The position numbers and the translations under genes were made by a program. Shown here piece by piece: positions 24,497 through 33,238 of a DNA stretch of 64,000 nucleotides; position 1 is the stretch's first letter; each line of letters begins with the position of its first letter. The stretch is from the NCBI GenBank assembly GCA_020851035.1, contig JADZDM010000031.1, forward strand, positions 1-64,000, in the 5' to 3' direction. The DNA comes from Gemmatimonadaceae bacterium (lineage in GTDB: Bacteria; Gemmatimonadota; Gemmatimonadetes; Gemmatimonadales; Gemmatimonadaceae). The notes beneath the pieces are model-generated. The model did not search any database, was not told the DNA's origin, and saw only the letters and a program-made list of their open reading frames with translations.

Positions 24497-25012
24497 GTGA
24501 CGACTCCTACCGACAGACCTGCGCCGCTCGTCGGCGTCGTGATGGGCAGCGCCAGCGACTTCCCCGTGCTCGCGCCCGCCGTCGAACTCCTCGAACAGTT
24601 CGGCGTCCCGCATGAGGTCCGCGTCGTCTCGGCGCACCGCACGCCCGACCAGATGTTCGGCTACGCCGAGTCCGCGCATGGCCGCGGACTGCGCGTGATC
24701 ATCGCCGCCGCCGGCGGCGCCGCGCACCTCCCCGGGATGCTCGCCGCCAAGACCCTCGTGCCCATCATCGGAGTGCCCGTCGCCGCCACCGCGCTCGCCG
24801 GCATCGACGCCCTCCTCTCCATCGTGCAGATGCCCAGGGGCATCCCCGTGGCCACCGTCGCCATCGGCAAGCCCGGCGCCGCCAACGCCGCCCTGCTCGC
24901 CATGCAGATCCTCGCCACCACCGACCCCGGCCTGCACGACGCACTCGCCACCTGGCGCGCCGCCCGCACCCAGGACGTGCTCGACCATCCCGACCCGCGC
25001 ACCACCGCATGA
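24497..25012 (+). CDS. purE: N5-carboxyaminoimidazole ribonucleotide mutase (PurE, class I)
   Basis: 171 aa. It converts N5-CAIR to CAIR in purine synthesis. Motifs are [12 protein letters not shown] (residues 15-26), [14 protein letters not shown] with the catalytic histidine, [19 protein letters not shown], and [43 protein letters not shown]. Presence of purK downstream with a 4-bp overlap marks it as class I, not the AIR carboxylase class. GTG at 24497 is the start; an ATG at 24446 gives an unlikely N-terminal extension. A CATATT box lies just upstream. Confidence 0.95.
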   Translation: MTTPTDRPAPLVGVVMGSASDFPVLAPAVELLEQFGVPHEVRVVSAHRTPDQMFGYAESAHGRGLRVIIAAAGGAAHLPGMLAAKTLVPIIGVPVAATALAGIDALLSIVQMPRGIPVATVAIGKPGAANAALLAMQILATTDPGLHDALATWRAARTQDVLDHPDPRTTA

Positions 25013-26148
25013 CCACCATCCTGCCCGGCGCCACGATCGGGTTCCTCGGCGGCGGGCAGCTCGCACGCATGGCGGCACTCGCCGCTCGATCCATGGGCTA
25101 CGGCGTGCACGTGCTCGACCCCGATCCCGACTGCCCCGCCGCCCCCGTCGCCTCACACGTCGTCACCGCCCGCTACGACGACGCAGACGCCGCCGCCGCC
25201 TTCGCGCGCACCTGCGACGTCCTCACCCTCGACATCGAACAGGTCGCCACCGCCAGCATCACCGCCGCCAGCGTGCACGCCCCCGTGCACCCGGCCGCCG
25301 CACCGATCCACATCATCCAGGATCGCGGGCGCCAGAAGCAGTGGCTCCTGGACAACGGCTTCCCCGTCGCACCGTTCCGCATCGCCCACACCGCGGGCGA
25401 CGTCGCCGACGCCTTCGAGACCCTCGGGCGCAGCATCGCCAAGACCACCGCCGGCGGCTACGACGGACGCGGACAGGCGCGCATCCGCTCCGCGCACGAC
25501 CTCGATGCCGCCGGCGCCCTCACCCGCCAGGCCACCGTCGTCGTCGAACAGTGGATCGAGCTGGCCGGCGAACTGTCGGTGATGGTCGCCCGCAGCAGCA
25601 CCGGCGAGGTGCGCACCTTCCCGGTCTCGTGGAACCACCACGACAACGGCGTCCTCACCTGGGCCATGACCCCCGCCCCGGTCAGCGATGTCACCACCGC
25701 CGCGGCAATCACCCTGGCGTCGGCCATCGCGGAAGAACTGGGCATCGTCGGGCTCCTCGCCGTCGAACTCTTCGTCACCGGCGACGACGCGCTGCTCGTC
25801 AACGAACTCGCCCCACGACCGCACAACACCTTCCACGCCACCGAGCGGGCCTGCATCACCAGCCAGTTCGAGCAGCAGGTCCGCGCCGTCTGCGGCCTCC
25901 CGCTCGGCAGCACGGCCCTCCTCTCCGCAGGCGCCATCGTCAACCTCCTCGGCGACCTCTGGGAACCGCACGGCGAACAGCCACACTGGACCTCCGCCCT
26001 CGAGGTCGCCGGCGTCCGGCTCCACCTCTACGGGAAGAAGCTCGCCAAGCCGGGCCGCAAGATGGGCCACCTTTCGGCAGTCGGCCCAACGCCAGAGGCC
26101 GCCCGCGACGCCGTGCTCGACGCATACGCCCGCCTGCTCCCGCACTGA
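25009..26148 (+). CDS. purK: 5-(carboxyamino)imidazole ribonucleotide synthase (PurK)
   Basis: 379 aa ATP-grasp enzyme that carboxylates AIR with bicarbonate and ATP to N5-CAIR, the substrate of PurE. It starts with the family motif [22 protein letters not shown]. The ATP-grasp core shows [12 protein letters not shown] near 145 and [17 protein letters not shown]; the C-terminal part has [14 protein letters not shown] and [17 protein letters not shown]. The ATG overlaps the purE stop (ATGA). Confidence 0.95.
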   Translation: MTTILPGATIGFLGGGQLARMAALAARSMGYGVHVLDPDPDCPAAPVASHVVTARYDDADAAAAFARTCDVLTLDIEQVATASITAASVHAPVHPAAAPIHIIQDRGRQKQWLLDNGFPVAPFRIAHTAGDVADAFETLGRSIAKTTAGGYDGRGQARIRSAHDLDAAGALTRQATVVVEQWIELAGELSVMVARSSTGEVRTFPVSWNHHDNGVLTWAMTPAPVSDVTTAAAITLASAIAEELGIVGLLAVELFVTGDDALLVNELAPRPHNTFHATERACITSQFEQQVRAVCGLPLGSTALLSAGAIVNLLGDLWEPHGEQPHWTSALEVAGVRLHLYGKKLAKPGRKMGHLSAVGPTPEAARDAVLDAYARLLPH

Positions 26149-26260
26149 GCGCCCCCCGCGGCGCCGGCGTGACCCGGCGCCGCAGTGTTCTGCGCCGGCA
26201 TGCGCCCGAACAGACCGGCGCGACCTGTCCCCCGCGCCAGCCCATCCACACCTTTCCCGC

Positions 26261-27319
26261 ATGCCTCTCTCACCGCTCGTGGGACACGATGCGCTGCGCC
26301 AGCGATTCAGTGACGCCATCGCCAGACGCACCATGCCCGGATCCCTCCTCCTCCACGGACGGAGGGGCGTCGGCAAGCAGCGCCTCGCCCTCTGGCTCGC
26401 GCAGGCCCTGCTCTGTGCCGGCGCAGCCCCCCCATGCTGCTCCTGTCAGGCCTGCCGATACGCCGCCGACCTCACCCACCCCGACCTGTACTGGTTCTTC
26501 CCCGTCCCGAGAGCCGACATCGCCGACTCCTCAGCCGACGAAGTGATCTCGTACATGCGCGGGGCCATGCGAGACCGGGCCGCCGCCGGAGGCCGCTGGG
26601 GACCCTCCAGCGGCAGCGACGCAATCTTCCTCGAGATGATCCGCTCCCTCGTGCGCACCGCCGTCAGCGCCCCCGCCATGGCCACCCGCAAGGTGATGAT
26701 CCTCGGCGATGCCGACCGCATGATCGCGCAGGAGGGCGCCGACCAGGCCGCGAACGCCCTCCTCAAGCTCCTCGAGGAACCCCTCCCCGACACCACCATC
26801 ATCCTCACCTCCAGCGAGGCTGGAGCCCTCCTCCCCACCATCCGCTCCCGCGTGGTGTCGGTGCGCGTCGCGCCGCTCCCCCCCGCCGACATGCGCGCCT
26901 GGTCCGTCCTCCCCGAGACCGCCGGCGCCATCGGCCGCACCGACGACGCCGCGATCACCCGCGCCGCCGGCGCCCCCGGCGCCCTGCTCGGCGGGGCGTC
27001 GCACGAGGCCGCAGCCGCACACGCCGGCCACTGGCTCAAGGCGCTCCGCGGCGACGCCGCCGACCGCTTCGCCGCCATCCTCACCGAAAAGGCCGCCGGC
27101 GCCCGCGGCGGATTCTCCGACGCCCTCGACGCCCTCGAAACCACCCTCCATGACCGGCTTCGCCCAGCCGTCGAGTCCGGTTCACCGGGTTCGGCCGGTC
27201 TCGCCAGGGCGCAGGATGCCATCGAGACCGCCCGCGACCGCGCCGCACACAACGTCAACCCCGCCCTCATCACCGCCGAACTGCTCCGGCAGCTCGACCG
27301 CGCCGGGATCCGCGGATGA
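26261..27319 (+). CDS. holB: DNA polymerase III delta' subunit (clamp-loader)
   Basis: 352 aa AAA+ protein. [38 protein letters not shown] contains the Walker-A-like GRRGVGK; CCSCQAC (residues 58-64) is the zinc-binding cysteine cluster of delta'/gamma subunits. [31 protein letters not shown] and [10 protein letters not shown] are the standard delta' segments. The ATG at 26261 starts the domain exactly. It ends in a 4-bp overlap with moaC and lies 112 bp after purK. Confidence 0.92.
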   Translation: MPLSPLVGHDALRQRFSDAIARRTMPGSLLLHGRRGVGKQRLALWLAQALLCAGAAPPCCSCQACRYAADLTHPDLYWFFPVPRADIADSSADEVISYMRGAMRDRAAAGGRWGPSSGSDAIFLEMIRSLVRTAVSAPAMATRKVMILGDADRMIAQEGADQAANALLKLLEEPLPDTTIILTSSEAGALLPTIRSRVVSVRVAPLPPADMRAWSVLPETAGAIGRTDDAAITRAAGAPGALLGGASHEAAAAHAGHWLKALRGDAADRFAAILTEKAAGARGGFSDALDALETTLHDRLRPAVESGSPGSAGLARAQDAIETARDRAAHNVNPALITAELLRQLDRAGIRG

Positions 27320-27822
27320 CCCCGGGCGAACTCAGCCATATTGACAGCCAGGGGAACGCCCGGATGGTTGACGTCTCGGTCAAGCCCGACACCCACCGGG
27401 TGGCCGTGGCAACTGGAGCGATCCGGATGGCACCCGCTACATTTGACCTCATCCAGCGGCAAGCGCTTCCGAAGGGGGACGTGCTGACCGTGGCAAGAGT
27501 TGCCGGAATCCAGGCCGCCAAGCGGACCGCTGACCTGATTCCCCTCTGCCATCCACTCGCCCTGCGTGGTGTGGATATTGCCTTTCAGATGGATGAGGCT
27601 CTTCCCGGCTGTCGTGTCTCCGCACAAGTGCGGACCACGGGACCGACGGGAGTCGAGATGGAAGCGTTGACCGCCGTGTCCGTCGCACTGCTGACGGTGT
27701 ACGACATGGCCAAGGCCGTCGATCGGGACATGGTCCTGCTCGATATCCGGGTGGAGTCGAAGGACGGAGGGCGCTCTGGATCCTGGCGCCGTTCGCCACC
27801 GGAGGATGCCGGCGAGCCATGA
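27316..27822 (+). CDS. moaC: Cyclic pyranopterin monophosphate synthase MoaC
   Basis: 168 aa. It makes cyclic pyranopterin monophosphate in molybdenum cofactor synthesis. Family motifs are [51 protein letters not shown] (catalytic His and Lys region), [29 protein letters not shown], and [14 protein letters not shown]. The start overlaps the holB stop (ATGA). The GC content looks lower than that of its neighbours. No other moa gene is in the window. Confidence 0.96.
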   Translation: MTPGELSHIDSQGNARMVDVSVKPDTHRVAVATGAIRMAPATFDLIQRQALPKGDVLTVARVAGIQAAKRTADLIPLCHPLALRGVDIAFQMDEALPGCRVSAQVRTTGPTGVEMEALTAVSVALLTVYDMAKAVDRDMVLLDIRVESKDGGRSGSWRRSPPEDAGEP

Positions 27823-27971
27823 GGCGGCCTGCCAGCGTCTTCTCTTGATATGCGATGCGTTCCGCCGGGCTGCCGGCGGAGTGTTTCGCGCCACTGGCGC
27901 TGACGCGCCGGACGGCCGGGGACGCACCCGGCGAGCCGGTGTGGCGCGCCCCTGACGCGAGGTTGCTCGAC

Positions 27972-28694
27972 ATGCACGACCTGAGAGGTACCTACGTTCA
28001 CCGCGGAGACAACGAGCGGCTGCGCCGCCGGTTCCGCCGCTGGATCATCGCCGGAGGCGCACTCGTCTCCGTCGGCATGGCCGCCCGCCGGCCCGTGGTG
28101 CTCGATGCCCGCGCCGAAGCGGCGACCCCCGTCGCCGCCTCCAGCTCCACCGCCCGCGTGGCCTCGCTGGCTGACCGCCTGCACGCCGCCACGACCGCCC
28201 GGAAGGCCACCCAGCGCCTGCAGCGCTGGAACAAGATCTACACCCTCGCCCATCGCTGGATGGTCGACACCGAACTCGCCCGCGCCATCCACGATGCCGC
28301 CGTCGAAGCCGGACTCGATCCCGAACTCGCCTTCCGCGTCGTCAACGTCGAGAGCCAGTTCAAGGAGCACGCCACCAGCCACGTCGGCGCCGCCGGCCTG
28401 ACCCAGGTCATGCTCCCCACCGCTCGCTACTACGACCGCAACATCACCAAGGCCAAGCTCTACGAGCGCGAGACCAACCTGCGCATCGGCTTCCACTACC
28501 TGCGCGACCTCATCGACGAGCGCCGCGGCAACGTCAAGCTCGCCCTCCTCACCTACAACCGCGGTGGCCTTGCGGTCGAGACCGAGCTCTCACTCGGCCT
28601 CGATCCGTCCAACGGCTACGACACCAAGGTCATGCGCGGCTACAAGGGCGCCGCACGCATCCGGAGCGTCTCGGCGTCCCGCGCCAACGACTGA
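27972..28694 (+). CDS. Lytic transglycosylase, SLT domain, membrane-anchored
   Basis: 240 aa from the ATG at 27972. A basic N terminus and one hydrophobic helix (WIIAGGALVSVGMAA) direct it to the periplasm. The SLT domain has the catalytic Glu in VVNVESQFKEHATS, then VGAAGLTQVMLPTARYY and TYNRGGLAVE, the usual order ES..GL.Q.....YN.G. An upstream in-frame ATG at 27855 would add 39 residues without family similarity, so the downstream start is preferred but not certain. It cleaves peptidoglycan. It converges with a second, LysM-bearing transglycosylase gene across a hairpin terminator. Confidence 0.82.
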   Translation: MHDLRGTYVHRGDNERLRRRFRRWIIAGGALVSVGMAARRPVVLDARAEAATPVAASSSTARVASLADRLHAATTARKATQRLQRWNKIYTLAHRWMVDTELARAIHDAAVEAGLDPELAFRVVNVESQFKEHATSHVGAAGLTQVMLPTARYYDRNITKAKLYERETNLRIGFHYLRDLIDERRGNVKLALLTYNRGGLAVETELSLGLDPSNGYDTKVMRGYKGAARIRSVSASRAND

Positions 28695-28727
28695 CCTGAA
28701 CGGGGCCCACTGCCCCGCAGCACGAGG

Positions 28728-28758
28728 AAGGGGCGCACCATCGCGTGGTGCGCCCCTT
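28728..28758. terminator. Bidirectional terminator hairpin between two lytic transglycosylase genes
   Basis: AAGGGGCGCACCA (28728-28740) pairs perfectly with TGGTGCGCCCCTT (28746-28758) around a 5-nt loop. The 243-bp gap between the convergent genes holds nothing else I can identify. Confidence 0.7.
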
Positions 28759-28937
28759 CTCGCATTCTGCCCGGACGACAGCCGCCATTCCGGACCGCCA
28801 TGTCCGTTGAATCCCGTCTGCGCCCAGCACGGTCCGGACTCCGTCCAAGCGGGCGAGTGCGGTGCCGCCGGGAGCACCCGGTCGATCCGCGCGCCAAGAC
28901 CACCCTCCCCGACCCCGCGCGCGCCGCGCCCAACCTT

Positions 28938-30779
28938 TCAGCGCTGCCGGGCGCGCCCCTTCTTCGGCGTCGCGGCCGGCCGGCGGGTGGAGCGCGGTGC
29001 CGCCTTTCTGGCAGACCGCTGGCTCCGGGACGGCTGGGCCGACCTCGCCTTGCGCGCCGGACGGGTCGCCGCGGCCGCACCGCGCCGGGCCTTGGCACCG
29101 CCGGTCGCCGCCCGAGCCGACCTCGCCGGGCTCGCCGGGCTCGGCGCCGCCGTGCAGCTCCGCACCGTGCGACGCTTCCCGCGAACCTTCACCACCCGGT
29201 TCGTGCACCGGCGCTCCGAGCTCCCCGCCCGCGCACTCCGCGTGACGGCCGCACGCCGCGCCGCAGCCACCGCCTTCTTCGATGGCCGCCGGACCACCAG
29301 CACCTGCCCGGCGCGCAGGCGGTTCCCCCGGATGCCATTCATCGCGCGCAGCGTCGCCACCGAGACGCCGCTCCGACGGGCCACGCTCGTCAGGCTCTCC
29401 CCACGTCGCACCCGCACCCGCTGCGAGACCAGCGACACCGCCGGACTGGCCCGGCTGCTGCCGAAGCGGGCGATCGACGGATCCGGCACGTCCCGCGCTC
29501 CGGCCACCGTCAGCGGCGTCGGCACACGCAGCAGCGTCCCGGCCCGCACCCGGCCACGCCGGTCGAGCGCCAGCTTCGGGTTCACCCAGCGCAAGGCGCG
29601 CACCGGCACCCCCGCCTCGTCGGCGATCGATTGCGCCGACTGCAGGCTGGCCACGCGCACCTCGCGCCACCCGGCCCGCTCCGATTCCGGCAGCGCGGCG
29701 AACGCCGTCGCGAAACCGGCACTCCGACCCACCGGCACCCGCACCTCGGTGGCCTCACCCGGCGGCGTGACACCACGCAGGAAGTGCGGGTTCAGGTCGC
29801 GGATCTCGTCGATCGACGAGCCACTCGCCTTCGCCACCGCCGCCAGCGACACCCCGCCCGCCACCATCACCGAGTCGTACGCGAACGCCGGCATCGTATC
29901 CACCCGCAAGCCGTAGCGCGCCGGCTCCTTCGCCACCATCGCCGCCGCGATCAGCTTCGGCACGTACGCCTTCGTCTCCGACGGCAGGTACTTCTGCTCC
30001 GCCAGCGCGAAGAACCGGTCCTCACCCTCCGACCCGTCCAGCTCGTCCGAGAACCGCCGCAATCCGCGCGACACGCGCCCCGGGCCGCCGTTGTACGCCG
30101 CCGCCGCCAGGTACCAGCTCCCGTACGCATCGTGCAGGTCGGTCAGGAAGTCGATCGCACCCTCCGTCGCACGCATCGGGTCGCGGCGCTCATCCACCCA
30201 CCAGTCCACCCGCATTCCGATCCCGCGCGCCGTCGGCGCCATGAACTGCCACATCCCCACCGCCGCCGCGCGCGAATAGGCGTGCGGCAGGTAGCTGCTC
30301 TCGATCAGCGCGAGGTACGTCATGTCCTCGGGCAGCCCAGCCTCGCGGAACTTCCGGCGCAGCATCGCGTCGTAGCGCGTGCCGCGGCTCATGCTCCGCT
30401 CCATGTACGGACGGCCGCGTCCCGTGAAGATGCCGACGTACTGCGCCACCATCTGGTGCGTCTCGTAGCTGCGGACGTCGATGTCCCACGTCGCCCGTGC
30501 ATCGGGCGCCATGGGGCCCGCTGCGGCAGCCGGCGCGGCGGCCACGGGGGCCGCCTCGAAGATTGCCGCGGCCCGCTGCACCACCTCGGAATCGGAGACC
30601 ACCGGTGTGGCCGTCGTGTCGACGCGCCGGGCGGTGTCCGCCGCTGCGGGTGGTCCGGGCATCACCGGCACCGGTGCCGCCGCCGCGACCGTCGGCTCGG
30701 GGGCAACCACCGGTGCCGGATGGCGCGAGGCACAAGCAGTGCAGAGCAGCAGGATCGCGAGCGGTGGGCGGAATCGCAT
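28938..30779 (-). CDS. MltD-like membrane-bound lytic transglycosylase with LysM repeats and a basic tail
   Basis: 613 aa lipoprotein. The signal AILLLCTAC carries a lipobox. After a Pro/Ala-rich linker of about 90 residues comes the SLT domain: ALIESSYLPHAYSRAAAVGMWQFM with the catalytic Glu, and AAYNGGPGRVSRGL. Three LysM-like segments follow, the clearest being VRRGESLTSVARRSGVSVATLRAMNGI near 480. The last 100 residues are almost entirely Arg, Lys, Ala, Ser and Pro, unusual for MltD. GTG at 30782 could also start the protein; ATG at 30779 is used. A TAGACT box at 30825-30830 lies upstream. It cuts glycan strands in the periplasm. Confidence 0.88.
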   Translation of the reverse strand: MRFRPPLAILLLCTACASRHPAPVVAPEPTVAAAAPVPVMPGPPAAADTARRVDTTATPVVSDSEVVQRAAAIFEAAPVAAAPAAAAGPMAPDARATWDIDVRSYETHQMVAQYVGIFTGRGRPYMERSMSRGTRYDAMLRRKFREAGLPEDMTYLALIESSYLPHAYSRAAAVGMWQFMAPTARGIGMRVDWWVDERRDPMRATEGAIDFLTDLHDAYGSWYLAAAAYNGGPGRVSRGLRRFSDELDGSEGEDRFFALAEQKYLPSETKAYVPKLIAAAMVAKEPARYGLRVDTMPAFAYDSVMVAGGVSLAAVAKASGSSIDEIRDLNPHFLRGVTPPGEATEVRVPVGRSAGFATAFAALPESERAGWREVRVASLQSAQSIADEAGVPVRALRWVNPKLALDRRGRVRAGTLLRVPTPLTVAGARDVPDPSIARFGSSRASPAVSLVSQRVRVRRGESLTSVARRSGVSVATLRAMNGIRGNRLRAGQVLVVRRPSKKAVAAARRAAVTRSARAGSSERRCTNRVVKVRGKRRTVRSCTAAPSPASPARSARAATGGAKARRGAAAATRPARKARSAQPSRSQRSARKAAPRSTRRPAATPKKGRARQR

Positions 30780-30824
30780 CACGGACGGTGTGGCAGTGGT
30801 GGACGGAACGGGTCGAAGCTGTCG

Positions 30825-30830
30825 AGTCTA
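30825..30830 (-). promoter_or_regulatory. -10-like TAGACT box upstream of the MltD-like gene
   Basis: TAGACT on the minus strand, 45 bp before the start codon, matches the TAGAnT boxes seen before other genes in this window. No good -35 is evident. Confidence 0.35.
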
Positions 30831-30982
30831 GCAGTCCCGAGCGAGGCGCGGAACCGAGCGCGCCCGGCTCCGTCCAGCTGCGACTGACCGTCCGGTCGCT
30901 CGGTCACGCCGCCCCACGGGTTGGGCACCGCGACGGCCCCACGGTTGCCTGCCACCCGGCGCGGGCATAGCCTCGTCGCACC

Positions 30983-31921
30983 ATGCTCCCGATCCGGACC
31001 ATCTCGCTCCACGCCGCCGCCTGCGGGCTGGCCATCACACTCGCCACCGGCTGCGCGACCAACCCGCCCCGCGGCGCCAGCCCTGCCCCTCCGCCGGCGG
31101 ACCCGATCCCGGCCATCGAGGCGCGGGCCGCGGCCACACCCGGTGCCGTCGTCCGCCTCGCCGCCTGGCGCCTGGACGGTCGCGGCCCGCGGCTCCTGCT
31201 GCGCGCCGACTCGCTCGTCCACGCGGCCAGCACCATGAAGGTGCCCGTGATGATCACGCTCGCGCAGCGCGCCGATCGCGGCCTGCTGCAGCTCGACGGC
31301 GCCATCCCGCTCGGCAACCGGTTCGCGTCGATCGTCGACGGGTCACCCTACACCCTCGCCCGAACCGACGACTCCGACGACAGCGTCTACGCCCGCGTCG
31401 GGGAGCGCGTGAGTCTCCGCTGGCTCGCCACGCGCATGATCACGCACTCCAGCAACCTCGCCACCAACACCCTGCTCACCGTCGTCGCCGCCGACTCGGT
31501 CACGGCGGCAATGCGCGCGCTGGGCGCGACCCGGATGCTCGTGCGCCGCGGCGTGGAGGACACACCGGCCTTCCGCGCCGGCCTGAACAACGTCACCACC
31601 GCGGCCGATCTCGCCACGATCCTCGCGGCCATCGCCACCGATCGCGCCGCCTCGCCGGCGGCCTGCGCCTGGATGCGCGAGGTGCTGTTTGCGCAGGCCT
31701 ACAACACCGCCATCCCCACCGGGCTGCCCGCCGGCACGCGCATCGCCCACAAGACGGGCGACATCACGCGCGTGGAGCACGATGCCGCCATCGTCTATCA
31801 GGCGGGTGACGGTGCCCCCTACGTGCTGGTCGTGCTCACCAGCGGCATCGAGAGCCAGGCGCAGGCGCGTGTGCTCATCGCCGACATCGCGCGCATCGTC
31901 CACGGCGCACTGCAGCGCTGA
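30983..31921 (+). CDS. Class A beta-lactamase-like serine hydrolase lipoprotein
   Basis: 312 aa. The N-terminal signal LAITLATGC is a lipobox, so the protein is probably a periplasm-facing lipoprotein. Serine-hydrolase motifs occur in class A order: SxxK as STMK (near residue 88), S-x-N as SSN in ITHSSNLATN (near 153), and KTG in AHKTGDITRVEHDAA (near 255). EDTPAFRAGLNN occupies the place of the omega-loop ExxLN but differs from it. These features fit Beta-lactamase2 family members, which include true penicillinases and non-hydrolysing relatives; activity on antibiotics cannot be inferred. Confidence 0.85.
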   Translation: MLPIRTISLHAAACGLAITLATGCATNPPRGASPAPPPADPIPAIEARAAATPGAVVRLAAWRLDGRGPRLLLRADSLVHAASTMKVPVMITLAQRADRGLLQLDGAIPLGNRFASIVDGSPYTLARTDDSDDSVYARVGERVSLRWLATRMITHSSNLATNTLLTVVAADSVTAAMRALGATRMLVRRGVEDTPAFRAGLNNVTTAADLATILAAIATDRAASPAACAWMREVLFAQAYNTAIPTGLPAGTRIAHKTGDITRVEHDAAIVYQAGDGAPYVLVVLTSGIESQAQARVLIADIARIVHGALQR

Positions 31922-31933
31922 CCGCGCCGCGCG

Positions 31934-32452
31934 CTACCAGAGGCGCAGCAGCCCCGCCGTCAGCAGCGCGATCGCCTGGCCCGCGATCACATCCAGCGGG
32001 TAGTGCACGCCGAGTGCCACCCGGCTGTAGCCCACCATGAGGGCGATCGGCAGCAGCCAGATGCCGAGCGACGGGTAGGTGAGTGCATACATCGCCGCCA
32101 CGGCCATCGCCGCCGCGGAGTGGCCCGACGGGAAGCTGAACCGGTCCGGTGCCGGGATCATCGTGCTGCCACGGGCCGTGTCCGCGGGGCGGGCGCGGCT
32201 CACGCTGCGCTTCATGATCTGCGACACCAGGAACGCCACCAGCAGCGCCACCGCCGTGTGCGCGCCGGCATACCGCGTCCGGGGCACGCACATGCCGATC
32301 ACGCAGGCCGCGATCGTCACCCGTGCACCACCGACATGCGTCATGCCCAGCCAGAACCGCCGCCAGAAGGCGGGGATGTCCGGGCTGAGGCGCAGCCGGT
32401 AGTACCAGAGCAGGTCGCGGCGAAGGAGCCGCGTGATCAGCGAGCCATTCAT
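31934..32452 (-). CDS. PAP2-family phosphatase, integral membrane
   Basis: 172 aa, about five helices. The three PAP2 motifs are complete: KRSVSRARP near 80-88, PSGHS near 114-118, and SRVALGVHYPLDV near 147-159. It removes phosphate from lipids such as undecaprenyl pyrophosphate or phosphatidate at the membrane. ATG at 32452 precedes the amphipathic start MNGSLITRLLRRDLLWYY; the longer frame up to 32593 is arginine-rich upstream sequence. It converges with the beta-lactamase-like gene at a distance of 12 bp. Confidence 0.9.
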   Translation of the reverse strand: MNGSLITRLLRRDLLWYYRLRLSPDIPAFWRRFWLGMTHVGGARVTIAACVIGMCVPRTRYAGAHTAVALLVAFLVSQIMKRSVSRARPADTARGSTMIPAPDRFSFPSGHSAAAMAVAAMYALTYPSLGIWLLPIALMVGYSRVALGVHYPLDVIAGQAIALLTAGLLRLW

Positions 32453-32664
32453 GCGCAGAAGACTAACCCTCCACCTGCGGATTCCGGCGTAACGAAGGCG
32501 TTTCGGGGTGGCATCGATTGCACCTACGCGGCGCCGACCCTCCGGGTTACACCGGGGGGCGTGAAATGTTTGAGGCGATGAATGGATGAGCACTCCACGC
32601 GCTCCGGCGCGCCACCACGGCGGCCGGCCGTCCGTGTTCGCCCGACAGCGGCGCGCTCAGGCGC

Positions 32665-33111
32665 TCAGCGCGCGCTCGACGTCGCGGCCCGCCCCTCGAC
32701 GTGCGACATGTGCACGCGGAGCATCACGTGGCGCAGCGGTGTGGGGTCCGAAGGCCCGAAGCTGTCCGGTACGATGCGCCGGAACGTCTCGACGGCATGC
32801 TCCCAGCGCGCGCGCCCCTCGGCACCGTCGGTGGGATCGAGGAGCTGCACGCTGCCATGCACCACCACGCTCCGCCAGTCGAACATCCCGTTCACCTCGT
32901 CGACCTCCAGCGCCACCCACGGCTGGTGCTCGAGCATCGCCACCTTCGTGCCGTGCCCGGTGCGCATGTAGAGCCAGTCGCCGTCGGCCACGTAGTGCAG
33001 TGGCTCGATGTCCACGCGCTGCTTGTACGCGTACGCCAGCCGCCCCACGCGGTGCGACGCCAGCAGGGCGCGGCACTCTTCGGGCGTCAGCGGTCGGATG
33101 GAGATCGGCAT
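32665..33111 (-). CDS. Pyridoxamine 5'-phosphate oxidase-related (PPOX split-barrel) flavoprotein
   Basis: 148 aa. The split-barrel family is recognised from CRALLASHRVGRLAYAYKQRVDIEPLHYVADGDWLYMRTGHGTKVAMLEHQPWVALEVDEV and VVVHGSVQLL; the pattern resembles Pyridox_ox_2 / NimA-type FMN proteins. It would bind FMN or F420 in the cytoplasm and act on unknown substrates. A TAGATT box at 33154-33159 precedes it at 43 bp. The 212-bp gap between it and the PAP2 gene shows no further gene. Confidence 0.85.
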   Translation of the reverse strand: MPISIRPLTPEECRALLASHRVGRLAYAYKQRVDIEPLHYVADGDWLYMRTGHGTKVAMLEHQPWVALEVDEVNGMFDWRSVVVHGSVQLLDPTDGAEGRARWEHAVETFRRIVPDSFGPSDPTPLRHVMLRVHMSHVEGRAATSSAR

Positions 33112-33238
33112 GTCGGTGGCTCGCCTGGTGTGTGCATCCGGTCTACACCCCGTAATCTAGCGCCCGGCGGAAACGAAGTCGGCCCGCCGGCGATTCACGC
33201 CCCATCGGTCAGCGTGCCGTCCCCCTCCACCACCCGCC

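Noticed and set aside
27855-27971. Upstream start for the lytic transglycosylase at 27855
   Set aside because: Extension of 39 residues has no signal-like or family features; the start at 27972 places the membrane helix near the N terminus.
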